From JBBRMQ01 sp038230775 (GTDB lineage: Bacteria > Acidobacteriota > Thermoanaerobaculia > Gp7-AA8): DNA of 7,493 bases. This document shows, in pieces, positions 1 to 6,160 of this stretch. The stretch is taken from the NCBI GenBank assembly GCA_038230775.1, contig JBBRMQ010000214.1, positions 1 through 7,493 on the forward strand. The letters run 5' to 3'. The translations under genes were made by a program, and so were the position numbers. Position 1 is the first letter of the stretch. Every line of letters begins with the position of its first letter. The notes beneath the pieces are model-generated. The model saw nothing but the letters and a program-made list of their open reading frames with translations. It did no database searches and was not told the origin of the DNA.

Positions 1-2
1 CG

Positions 3-1163
3 TCGAGCATCGATTTCGGCACGCGACTGCTGCCACATCATCTCCTGGCAGTGGCGTTCGATCAGGCCGGAAGCGAGATCGCGCGAGCCGAACAGGCCGT
101 GAATCTGCCGCGATCATCGGCGGAAGTGCAGATGGTGCTCGACCGCGACGCTGCCGGAAAACCGTCGACGGTCCAGGTGCTCTGGCAGAGTCTGGAGGCC
201 GATCGACCGAAGGAGACGGTGCTCCTTCTCGATGGCGCACCGCTTCGCGTCGACGCGCATCTCCGCGCGGAGATTCCGGCGATCGACATCACGCGCCCGC
301 ATCTTCTGAGCGTGCGAACGTTCTCGCCGTCGGGAGTGGTCGCCGAGACTGAGCTGGCGTTCGGCGGTGGTCTGGAAACGGAGAGCGGACGCCAGTTGAC
401 CGCGATCCCGATCCGCGTGCTCGCGCACAAGCCGACACCGACCGCGGCGGAGCTCGAGCAGTGGCTGACGATCGGCGACGCGCCCGCGCGCGTGGTCGGT
501 GTCGAAGAGCTGCCGGGTGACGTGTTCATCGTGCGCCATCCGATGAACTTCGAAGCATCGATCCGACTCGATCCGTCGGCGCGGGTGCAGCGACGATCCA
601 CGATGATCAACGCCAGCGGATCGGCGCTCGTGCATCATCCGCGGCCGCTGGCGCAGTTCATGTGGCCTGTGCCGGCGAAAACCGAGGCGAGCCTGCCGGT
701 CTATCTGATGCCGTACACGCATCCGTTCGAATTCTCATCGGCGGACGACTTCAAAAGCCTGCTCACCAACGTCAGTTACATGATCGGCGCCGGACATCTC
801 CGTTTCGCCGATGCGGTTGCCGTGGCCGGGATTCAGGCGATGCGCATCCGCCGCCCTCGCGCCGTCATCCTGCTCCTGGGCGAGGCGACGCGCGACGAAA
901 GCGAGCTGCAGCCCGCGCAAGCGCGCGAGTACTTGCGCTCGATCGGCGTTCCGCTTTTCGTCTGGACGCTGTCGGGCGGCGACGGCGGTTGGGGTGAGGT
1001 CACCGACGTCTCCTCGCCGCAGAACTACAGCAAGGCCTTCGGCGTCCTCAAGGAATCGCTGCAATCGCAGCGGATCGTGTGGGTTGACGGCAACCATCTC
1101 CCCGCCGACATCGAGGTCGCGCCCGCGGCCCGTGGCGTGATCGAAGCCATCGCGCTGCGGTGA
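3..1163 (+). CDS. VWFA-related protein, C-terminal part (5' end outside window)
   Basis: The reading frame is open to the left edge, so the GTG at 51 is unlikely to be the true start; 386 residues are visible. The visible part begins with a beta-rich segment (LLAVAFDQAG..., AVNLPR). It ends with what looks like the second half of a von Willebrand A domain: RFADAVAVAGIQA, then PRAVILLLG, then AREYLRSIGVPLFVWTL, followed by QRIVWVDGNHLP. From recall these segments are characteristic of the VWFA-related proteins abundant in Acidobacteriota, which are usually about 500-650 aa and exported. No metal-binding DxSxS motif is visible, so it either lies upstream or is missing. The role is unknown; such domains usually mediate protein-protein contacts at the envelope. 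No T-rich terminator follows the stop. The family call is fairly secure, the function is not. Confidence 0.75.
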   Translation, partial: SSIDFGTRLLPHHLLAVAFDQAGSEIARAEQAVNLPRSSAEVQMVLDRDAAGKPSTVQVLWQSLEADRPKETVLLLDGAPLRVDAHLRAEIPAIDITRPHLLSVRTFSPSGVVAETELAFGGGLETESGRQLTAIPIRVLAHKPTPTAAELEQWLTIGDAPARVVGVEELPGDVFIVRHPMNFEASIRLDPSARVQRRSTMINASGSALVHHPRPLAQFMWPVPAKTEASLPVYLMPYTHPFEFSSADDFKSLLTNVSYMIGAGHLRFADAVAVAGIQAMRIRRPRAVILLLGEATRDESELQPAQAREYLRSIGVPLFVWTLSGGDGGWGEVTDVSSPQNYSKAFGVLKESLQSQRIVWVDGNHLPADIEVAPAARGVIEAIALR

Positions 1164-1200
1164 CGGTCGCCGCGGGAGCATCTCAGTGCAAGAACCGGCA

Positions 1201-1302
1201 GTGTGAGGACCGTGCCTCTGTGTGAGGACCGGCTTCAGCCGGTCGGCCGTGACCGGCTGAAGCCGGTCCACACACAGAAGCCGGTCCATTCACAGAAGCC
1301 GG
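1201..1302. repeat. REP-like cluster of short repeats
   Basis: This lies in the gap between the VWFA-related gene and the sigma gene. GTGTGAGGACCG occurs at 1201-1212 and again at 1220-1231 (period 19). GAAGCCGGTCC occurs at 1259-1269 and 1277-1287, with a truncated copy GAAGCCGG at 1295-1302 (period 18). CACAGAAGCCGG occurs at 1273-1284 and 1291-1302. The left-hand repeats are close to the reverse complement of the right-hand ones, so the block is roughly mirror-symmetric around 1247. No long frame suggests coding. The structure resembles extragenic palindromic (REP-type) repeats; whether it is multicopy in the genome cannot be seen here. Confidence 0.8.
1217..1278. repeat. Long perfect-stem hairpin within the REP-like cluster
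   Basis: GACCGGCTTCAGCCGGTC at 1227-1244 is the exact reverse complement of GACCGGCTGAAGCCGGTC at 1251-1268, separated by the 6-nt loop GGCCGT. Pairing extends outward to 1217 and 1278 with a single A/A mismatch (1225/1270), giving 27 paired positions of 28. Each arm is also close to palindromic (8+8 bp around a 2-nt centre), so a cruciform or two small hairpins are alternative folds. No T-run follows on either strand, so it is not a canonical intrinsic terminator, although such a stem could stabilise mRNA ends or slow polymerase. Confidence 0.85.
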
Positions 1303-1368
1303 CGTAAAGCGAGCGATCGCCGACCGGCGACCGAATCGACCGTTGCATTCGAATCGCCCTTTTCTGCG

Positions 1369-1374
1369 TATATA
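1369..1374 (+). promoter_or_regulatory. Candidate -10 element for the sigma gene
   Basis: TATATA stands out as AT-rich in a GC-rich gap and ends 7 nt before the ATG at 1382. A start of transcription at normal distance would therefore fall on or next to the ATG, and no Shine-Dalgarno sequence is visible there. The only -35-like hexamer (TTGCAT, 1343-1348) is 20 nt upstream, which is longer than ideal. This is a suggestion only; ECF-type promoter motifs were not found. Confidence 0.25.
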
Positions 1375-1381
1375 GCTTTCG

Positions 1382-1921
1382 ATGACGGCAATCGCGGCCG
1401 AAATGGACACGGCCGATCTGACGCTGGAGAGGGCGCAACGGGGCGATCATGACGCGTTTGCGAAGCTCGTCCGCCAGCACGAATCGATGGTGTTCAGCGT
1501 CGGCTATCACTTCTTCAACAGCGCCGACAAGGCATCCGAGGTGGCGCAGGATGTCTTTCTGCAGCTCTATCGATCGCTGCAGGACATCACGGACCCGGTG
1601 CATCTGACGAACTGGCTGCGGCGCGTGGCATCCAGGCGTTGCATCGACGCGTTGCGGCGATCGCGTTTTCGCATGGTCTCGCTCGACGATGCCGGCGACT
1701 TGCCGGTAGCCGCGCGGACCACCGATCCGTTTCTCGCCCGGCGGATGAGTGAGCACATCGCTGCGCTTCCGGAAGCGCAGCGCATGCTCGTCATCCTGCG
1801 CTATCAGGAAGAGCTGGGGCCCAACGACATCAGCGAGATCGTGGGCATGCCCGTGAACACCGTGAAGAGTCAACTGCACCGCGCACTGCGCGTGTTGCGC
1901 AAGAAGCTGGAGACACGATGA
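1382..1921 (+). CDS. ECF-family RNA polymerase sigma factor
   Basis: At 179 aa this is a typical ECF (group IV sigma-70) size. Sigma region 2 spans about residues 26-95 (core-binding helix around SADKASEVAQDVFLQLYRSLQ, then NWLRRVASRRCIDALRR). A short linker follows, and region 4 spans about 121-176 with the helix-turn-helix PNDISEIVGMPVNTVKSQLHRAL near 147-169. It directs core polymerase to a dedicated promoter set, most likely in response to an envelope signal. Its last codons overlap the next gene by 4 bp (ATGA), the classic sigma/anti-sigma coupling. The ATG at 1382 is chosen although it lacks a Shine-Dalgarno; an internal ATG at 1403 also leaves region 2 intact. Target promoters are unknown. 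Confidence 0.92.
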   Translation: MTAIAAEMDTADLTLERAQRGDHDAFAKLVRQHESMVFSVGYHFFNSADKASEVAQDVFLQLYRSLQDITDPVHLTNWLRRVASRRCIDALRRSRFRMVSLDDAGDLPVAARTTDPFLARRMSEHIAALPEAQRMLVILRYQEELGPNDISEIVGMPVNTVKSQLHRALRVLRKKLETR

Positions 1922-2211
1922 GTTTTGAATCTGAACTGCAGGATGCGTTGCGCCGGAAAGCGGCTCCGGATGGTTTCACTGACAAGGTGATGAACGCGAT
2001 CGAAGGCCATCAGGTGCGGCCGCGCCGCGTGCCTCGCATCGCCGCTGCCGCCGCGGCGCTGGTCATCGTTCTCGGCGGCTGGACCATCCATCGCGTCGAA
2101 GAGCGGCGCGAGGGCGAGCGCGCGAAAGCACAGCTCATGACCGCGCTGCGCCTGACCTCGAAAAAGCTGCAGGAAACGCAGCAACACGTTCAAGACATCA
2201 GCACCCGATAG
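1918..2211 (+). CDS. Small one-TM protein, probable anti-sigma factor
   Basis: At 97 aa, its start overlaps the sigma stop (ATGA), so translation is probably coupled in near-equal amounts. The N-terminus (1-40) is a short cytoplasmic-type segment (SELQDALRRKAAPDGFTDKVMNAIEG) ending in a basic stretch, RPRRVPR. One transmembrane helix lies at about 41-58 (IAAAAAALVIVLGGWTI). The remaining approx. 40 residues are highly charged, probably helical, and would face the periplasm. There is no HxxxCxxC zinc motif, so it is not a ZAS-type anti-sigma. Position and topology support an anti-sigma role that holds the sigma factor at the membrane. This is inference from context, since the sequence alone matches no characterised family I can name. 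Confidence 0.7.
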   Translation: MSFESELQDALRRKAAPDGFTDKVMNAIEGHQVRPRRVPRIAAAAAALVIVLGGWTIHRVEERREGERAKAQLMTALRLTSKKLQETQQHVQDISTR

Positions 2212-2220
2212 GAGAAGTCC

Positions 2221-2736
2221 ATGAAGAAACTGTTCGTCCTTGCAATCCTTGCCTGCGTCACCGCGCCCGCGTACGCGCAGCGACTGACGCTCGACATCCC
2301 CGGTCTCGCGGAGCGCGCCAGCGAAGTGGTCGACGTCACCCTCGACGGCCCGCTGCTTCGCATGGCCGCGAAGTTCCTGAGCAGCAGCGAGCCCGACGAG
2401 CGCGCCGCGCGCGACATCGTGCAGAAGCTCGAAGGGATCTACGTCAAGAGCTACTCGTTCGACAAAGCCGGTGAATACGACGCAGCCATCGTCGATCGAC
2501 TGCGCGCGCAACTCTCGTCGTGGAAGAAGATCGTCACCGTGCGCGAGCGCATGGGCGACAACACCGACGTCTACGTACAGATGCGCGGCGAAGAGGTCGT
2601 CGGCCTGGCGATCATCAATGCAGAACCTCGCGAGCTCACCGTCGTAAACATCGTCGGCCCCATCGATCTCGACAAGCTGTCAAGGCTCGAAGGGCAGTTC
2701 GGGATTCCGAAGATGAGGGGGAAACACAATGAGTAA
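2221..2736 (+). CDS. Secreted DUF4252 domain protein
   Basis: At 171 aa it has a clear signal peptide, MKKLFVLAILACVTAPAYA, with predicted cleavage before Q20. A good Shine-Dalgarno AGGAG (2210-2214) sits 6 nt before the ATG and overlaps the stop of the preceding gene. The mature part carries the DUF4252 pattern as I recall it: helical LLRMAAKFLSSSEPDERAARDIVQKL, then the strand GIYVKSYSFDKAGEYD (about 72-87), then strands DVYVQMRGEEVVGLAIINAE and LTVVNIVGPIDLDKLSRLEG. DUF4252 proteins are exported proteins of unknown function, described mainly from Bacteroidota and Acidobacteriota. Its place behind a sigma/anti-sigma pair suggests it belongs to the regulon or helps sense the envelope signal. 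Confidence 0.8.
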   Translation: MKKLFVLAILACVTAPAYAQRLTLDIPGLAERASEVVDVTLDGPLLRMAAKFLSSSEPDERAARDIVQKLEGIYVKSYSFDKAGEYDAAIVDRLRAQLSSWKKIVTVRERMGDNTDVYVQMRGEEVVGLAIINAEPRELTVVNIVGPIDLDKLSRLEGQFGIPKMRGKHNE

Positions 2737-3184
2737 GCGCCTGATCCTGCCTCTGCTGCTGCTTCTCGCGCTGCCGGCGCGGGCGGATTTCCGCGACGTC
2801 GAACGGACCCTGCGCTCCCAGCTCGGATCCCCGATGTACATCCCGCTCCTCGGCGTTGCACGCTTCGCGACGTGGATCGTTCATCCTCACGGCGTTCGCG
2901 ATTTTCAGCTCGCGACCTGGGAGGGCAACTCGCACGCGATGTCGATGGGGGGCGCGGATCTGGAGCGGCTGCTGCAGCGCGGTCTCACTCCCGACTACCA
3001 GCCGCTGGTTCGCGTGCGGTCCCGCGGTGAGTGGACGTTCATCTACGCGCGTCCGATCGGTTCGCGATTCGAGATCATGCTCCTGACGCACGATCACTCC
3101 GATACGGTGCTCGTACGGGCGGATATCGATGCCGAGCAGTTAGGCCGCGCCGTGAGCGAGCGGAAGATCGCGGGGATGCGCTAG
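2729..3184 (+). CDS. Small secreted protein, possible DUF4252-like partner
   Basis: At 151 aa it starts 8 bp inside the DUF4252 gene, with Shine-Dalgarno GAGGGGG (2715-2721) 7 nt upstream. It has a signal peptide, MSKRLILPLLLLLALPARA, with predicted cleavage before D20. I recognise no family by name. Its C-terminal half (WTFIYARPIGSRFEIMLLT, then TVLVRADIDAEQLGR) follows the same strand and spacing pattern as the end of the preceding DUF4252 protein (DVYVQMRGEEVVGLAIINAE, then TVVNIVGPIDLDKLSR). The two may therefore be diverged duplicates with one fold; this is inference. The gene closes the sigma unit and is convergent with the minus-strand cluster. Confidence 0.75.
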   Translation: MSKRLILPLLLLLALPARADFRDVERTLRSQLGSPMYIPLLGVARFATWIVHPHGVRDFQLATWEGNSHAMSMGGADLERLLQRGLTPDYQPLVRVRSRGEWTFIYARPIGSRFEIMLLTHDHSDTVLVRADIDAEQLGRAVSERKIAGMR

Positions 3185-3219
3185 CGAAAGCGCGCTTGGG
3201 ATGACAGCGCTGGCTCGCT
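3183..3219. terminator. Weak hairpin between convergent genes
   Basis: AGCGA (3183-3187) can pair with TCGCT (3215-3219), and AGCGC (3189-3193) with GCGCT (3207-3211), enclosing a 13-nt loop with a small internal bulge. It sits in the 50-nt gap between two converging stop codons, where a bidirectional terminator would be expected. Only a CTTT follows on the plus strand, so intrinsic termination is doubtful. Confidence 0.2.
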
Positions 3220-3234
3220 GCTTTACGCTCTTGC

Positions 3235-3708
3235 CTACGCACCATCCGCCGCCTGTTGCAGCTTGTTGATGTCGAGCTTCTTCATCTGCATCAGCGCCTT
3301 CATGACGCGCTGCGAGCGTGCCGGATCGCCGCCCTGAAGCAGCTTCGGAAGCGCCGTCGGGACGATCTGCCACCAGAGGCCGTACTTGTCCTGAAGCCAT
3401 CCGCACTGCCCCTCACTGCCGCCCGCGGAAAGCTTCTGCCAGAAGTTGTCGACCTCGTTCTGCGTGTCGCAGTTCACGACAAACGAGATGGCTTGCGTGA
3501 ATTTGAAATTCGGACCGCCGTTGAGCGCCGTGAAGCTCTCGCCATCGAGGTTGAAGGCCACCGTCATGGCGGTGCCCTTCGGCCCCGGACCGCCCTCGCC
3601 GTAGCGGCTGACCTGCGTGACCTTCGAGTGGGGGAAAATGGATACGTAGAAGTCGGCGGCTTCTTCCGCCTGCGTGTCGAACCAGAGAAAAGGAGTGATT
3701 TTCGGCAT
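3235..3708 (-). CDS. PhnB-type VOC superfamily protein
   Basis: At 157 aa this matches the PhnB-like branch of the vicinal oxygen chelate fold, often labelled 3-demethylubiquinone-9 3-methyltransferase domain. Visible hallmarks are the start MPKITPFLWFDTQAEEAADFY, the segment IFPHSKV (24-30), MTVAFNLDGESFTALNGGP (48-66), the strand AISFVVNCD (73-81), GQCGWLQDKYGLWWQIVP (100-117), and the family-typical tail VMKALMQMKKLDI (135-147). Members are small cytoplasmic proteins of largely unproven function; the methyltransferase label in databases is not supported by biochemistry I know of. It is the last gene of the minus-strand cluster, 18 nt after the PLP enzyme stop, with only a weak AGG ribosome site. 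Confidence 0.88.
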   Translation of the reverse strand: MPKITPFLWFDTQAEEAADFYVSIFPHSKVTQVSRYGEGGPGPKGTAMTVAFNLDGESFTALNGGPNFKFTQAISFVVNCDTQNEVDNFWQKLSAGGSEGQCGWLQDKYGLWWQIVPTALPKLLQGGDPARSQRVMKALMQMKKLDINKLQQAADGA

Positions 3709-3726
3709 GCGGTCAGCCTAGCAGCG

Positions 3727-4671
3727 TCAGCCACGCGTGTCGTCAAACACGTCGGTGCTCAGGTAGCGCAATCCGGAATCGATGGCGATCGTGACCACGG
3801 TCGCTGATGGGCCAAGTCGCGCGGCGACACGCAGCGCAGCGACGACGTTCGCGCCGGTCGATGTGCCGGCAAAGATGCCTTCTTCGCGCGCGAGCCGCCG
3901 CGCCATTGCCTTCGCCTCGTCAGTCGTGACCTTCTGGATCTCGTTGACCATCTCCGGACGCCACAGCGGCGGGATGAATCCGATACCAATGCCCTCAATC
4001 TTGTGCGACCCCGAGGGCTGTCCGGAGAGCACCGCCGATTCGGCTGGTTCTACCGCGACGACCTGGATCGACTTGTCGCGTGCCCACAGCCGCTCGGTGA
4101 CGCCATGAATCGAGTGCGCGGTGCTCACCGAGTGCACGAATGCCGCGACGTCGCCGCTGGTCTGCTCCCAGATTTCGTCGCCGAGAGGGTAGTAGCCGCG
4201 GATGGCTTCGTGGTTGCGAAGCTGATCGCAGTACCAGTGGCCGGGCCGCTGGCTGATTTCGGCGGCGGTGCGGATCATCTCCTTGATGAGCGTCTCGTTG
4301 ATCCGCTTGTTATCGCTCTTCACGTTCGTGATGTGCGCTCCGAACGCGCGCATGGTGCGTCCCTTCTCTTCGCTGAACGCGTCCGAGAAGACGATCTCCA
4401 TTCCGTAGCCCTTCGCGGCGGCGACGAACGCGAGCGAGATCCCCGTAGTTCCGGCGGTGTACTCGACGATCGTCCCGCCCGGACCGAGACGCCCGTCGCC
4501 CTCGGCCGCTTCGATCGCGGCCTTCGCCATCCGGTCCTTCATGCTGCCGGTGGGGTTGGCCCATTCGAGCTTGAGGAGGATGCGCGCCGCGTTCTTCGGA
4601 ACGACGCGCTGCAGCGCAGCGATGGGAGTGTTGCCGATGCCGGCGAGGACGCTCCCGTCGTGGCGGTTCAT
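3727..4671 (-). CDS. Cysteine-synthase-like PLP enzyme with altered active-site loops
   Basis: At 314 aa this is the size of CysK/CysM (fold-type II PLP enzymes, O-acetylserine or related substrate plus sulfide or another nucleophile). IGNTPI (12-17) and NPTGSMKDRMA (39-49) with the PLP lysine K45 are conserved. Other binding loops differ from CysK. The substrate/PLP loop usually read TSGNTG is TAGTTG (72-77), so the asparagine contacting the PLP ring is Thr. The phosphate-binding GTGGT loop region reads SVSTAHSIHG (181-190). The ring-nitrogen Ser region reads FAGTSTGAN (267-275). Some database 'cysteine synthase family' proteins share an EYTGGSTG-like variant, so this is probably a subfamily rather than decay; the frame is intact. 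Its start overlaps the cupin stop (ATGA). The substrate is unknown. Confidence 0.88.
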   Translation of the reverse strand: MNRHDGSVLAGIGNTPIAALQRVVPKNAARILLKLEWANPTGSMKDRMAKAAIEAAEGDGRLGPGGTIVEYTAGTTGISLAFVAAAKGYGMEIVFSDAFSEEKGRTMRAFGAHITNVKSDNKRINETLIKEMIRTAAEISQRPGHWYCDQLRNHEAIRGYYPLGDEIWEQTSGDVAAFVHSVSTAHSIHGVTERLWARDKSIQVVAVEPAESAVLSGQPSGSHKIEGIGIGFIPPLWRPEMVNEIQKVTTDEAKAMARRLAREEGIFAGTSTGANVVAALRVAARLGPSATVVTIAIDSGLRYLSTDVFDDTRG

Positions 4672-5051
4672 CTCTTCGGGCCTGAAGAAGGGGCGGTGTC
4701 TTTCAGCTCCACAAGGATCAGATGGATCGGCGTGTTGCCGATGTTCTCAGCCCAGTGGGTGAGCGCGTCACGATAGATCACGTCGCCCGTTTTCATGACC
4801 GACTCCGACGTCGCGCCGTCCGCGGCGTGATTGCGGACCTTCCCGCCCGACAGGACGTAGATGGTGTAGGCCGGATGCGAGTGAAGCTTTTCATTCTGGC
4901 CCGGCTGGAGGAGTGCTTCCAGCACGCGCACGCGAGCGTTATCGAGCCGGACCTTCACGCTGGTCGGATTCACAACGGCCGGGTCCTGGGCCTCAGTTAG
5001 CGCGACGCCGGCGAACATCATCAACATTGCGGTGGCAGCGATTCTCTTCAT
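4668..5051 (-). CDS. Exported small cupin-domain protein
   Basis: At 127 aa, the start at 5051 is chosen because AGGAG lies 7 nt upstream and the resulting N-terminus, MKRIAATAMLMMFAGVALTEA, is a good signal peptide; the frame extends to 5126 without such support. A single cupin barrel fills the rest. Motif 1 reads PGQNEKLHSHPAYTIYVLSGG (50-70) with H57 and H59 but no glutamate at the usual third-ligand position. Motif 2 reads TGDVIYRDALTHWAENIGN (88-106) with H99. A three-histidine metal site is therefore plausible. Its stop overlaps the start of the PLP-enzyme gene by 4 bp, so the two are probably translated together although one is exported and the other cytoplasmic. It lies 35 nt downstream of the radical SAM gene. 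The substrate is unknown. Confidence 0.85.
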   Translation of the reverse strand: MKRIAATAMLMMFAGVALTEAQDPAVVNPTSVKVRLDNARVRVLEALLQPGQNEKLHSHPAYTIYVLSGGKVRNHAADGATSESVMKTGDVIYRDALTHWAENIGNTPIHLILVELKDTAPSSGPKR

Positions 5052-5058
5052 TGGTCTT

Positions 5059-5063
5059 CTCCT
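5059..5063 (-). promoter_or_regulatory. Ribosome binding site deciding the cupin start
   Basis: On the minus strand this reads AGGAG within GAGGAGAA, 7 nt before the ATG at 5051. It favours this start over the in-frame ATG at 5126, which would overlap the radical SAM gene and place 25 arginine-rich residues ahead of the signal peptide. Confidence 0.75.
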
Positions 5064-5086
5064 CGCAAAGCAGTATGCCGCGATTC

Positions 5087-6160
5087 CTACCTCGATTCCG
5101 CGGCGAGAGCCGCGAGCATCCCGCATGCGGCGTGCTTCGCCGCGCCGCCGGAATAGCGGCGCACGACCGGGATCTCGAGCGTGCGGAGCTCGTCGCGGAA
5201 GGACGACAGCTCCGCGTCGGTCGCGCGCCGGAAGCCGTCAGGACGTGCGTCGTTCACGTCGATGAGATTGATGCGAAGGGGCACGCCGGCGAACAGCGTG
5301 CGCAGCGCCTCGACTTCGTCACGGCCGGTGTTGATGCCGCCGAGAACGACCCACGCGATCGTCGCCCGTCCGCCGGCGGCCTGCTGATACGCGCGCACTG
5401 CATCGGCCAGATCAGCGACGCGCCATGCGGAAGCGGCAGGCAGCAATTCGCGCCGCCGCGCGTCGATCGCGGAGGTCAGCGACACGATCAATCGATACGG
5501 GTGGCGCTCGCTCGCGTAGCGGAGGATCGCGGGCACGAGGCCGACCGTCGAGATGGTGATCGCTTTCGCCGGGATGCGGCCGCCGCACGGATGCGAGAGG
5601 ATCTGCGCCGACTGGATCACGGGTCCGTAGTTGTGCAGCGGCTCGCCCTGCCCCTGGAACACGGCGCCCGTCACTGTGCCGGGAGCCTCATCGCGCACCG
5701 CGAGAAATTGCGCGACGATTTCCCAGGCATCGAGACTTCGCGTGAGGCCGAGGCGTCCGGTCGCGCAGAAGGTGCAGCCCATGGCGCAACCGGCCTGGCT
5801 GGAGAGACAGATTGTGAATCGTCCGGGCGCGTCGAGCGGAATGCGCACCGCTTCCGCCAGCGCACCATCGCCAAAACGGAAAAGATATTTCACGAAGCCG
5901 TCGGCAGGATCGGTCGCGCGCTCCACGATCTCCGGCCGCGCGCGCGAGGTCAGCCGTTCAATCGCTTCTTCGACGGTGCGCGGCACCGGACGCTGGGCGG
6001 GAAACCCCGCACGGCCGTGCGCGATCGCATGCGCGATCACGCGCCTCGCCTCGCCATCGCGAATCGCGACGTCGTTCGCACGCAGATGTCCTGCGAGATC
6101 CTCGGGCAAGAGGCCGAAGAGGTGAGGGGAGTCAAACTTCTGGCTGGCGGTTTCCTTCAT
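5087..6160 (-). CDS. RlmN/Cfr-family radical SAM methyltransferase homologue
   Basis: At 357 aa, the start at 6160 is chosen because its ATG overlaps the VOC stop (ATGA); the frame extends to 6193. RlmN methylates C2 of A2503 in 23S rRNA and of A37 in some tRNAs, using a [4Fe-4S] cluster and a methylated cysteine. Residues C125, C129 and C132 form the CxxxCxxC cluster motif (CAMGCTFC). C118 (ICLSSQ) and C346 (AACGML) correspond to the two catalytic cysteines, and E103 fits the conserved upstream glutamate. Family motifs are altered elsewhere: GQGEPLHN for GMGEPL, VSLTSA for SLHAP, and NLIDVND for NLIPxNP (the SAM-contacting Asn is retained). It is therefore a probable RNA methyltransferase of this fold, but a divergent one; the exact substrate is uncertain, and a canonical rlmN may exist elsewhere. 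Confidence 0.88.
   Translation of the reverse strand: MKETASQKFDSPHLFGLLPEDLAGHLRANDVAIRDGEARRVIAHAIAHGRAGFPAQRPVPRTVEEAIERLTSRARPEIVERATDPADGFVKYLFRFGDGALAEAVRIPLDAPGRFTICLSSQAGCAMGCTFCATGRLGLTRSLDAWEIVAQFLAVRDEAPGTVTGAVFQGQGEPLHNYGPVIQSAQILSHPCGGRIPAKAITISTVGLVPAILRYASERHPYRLIVSLTSAIDARRRELLPAASAWRVADLADAVRAYQQAAGGRATIAWVVLGGINTGRDEVEALRTLFAGVPLRINLIDVNDARPDGFRRATDAELSSFRDELRTLEIPVVRRYSGGAAKHAACGMLAALAAESR

Noticed and set aside
1157..1173. Possible terminator hairpin overlapping the stop of the VWFA-related gene (GCGGTG / CGCCGC, 5-nt loop).
   Set aside because: The stem includes a G-T pair and no T-run follows; such short GC stems are expected by chance in DNA this GC-rich.
1192..1214. 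GAACC followed by CGTG, recalling an ECF-type autoregulated promoter upstream of the sigma gene.
   Set aside because: The spacing is about 14 nt, shorter than usual, the site lies almost 170 nt from the gene, and the CGTG falls inside the repeat block.
4003..4776. Plus-strand open frame of 257 codons opposite the PLP-enzyme gene.
   Set aside because: It is antisense to a well-conserved gene, has no ribosome site and no recognisable domain.
5052..5126. N-terminal extension of the cupin to an ATG at 5126.
   Set aside because: It would overlap the radical SAM gene, add arginine-rich residues ahead of a signal peptide, and ignore the strong AGGAG before the ATG at 5051.
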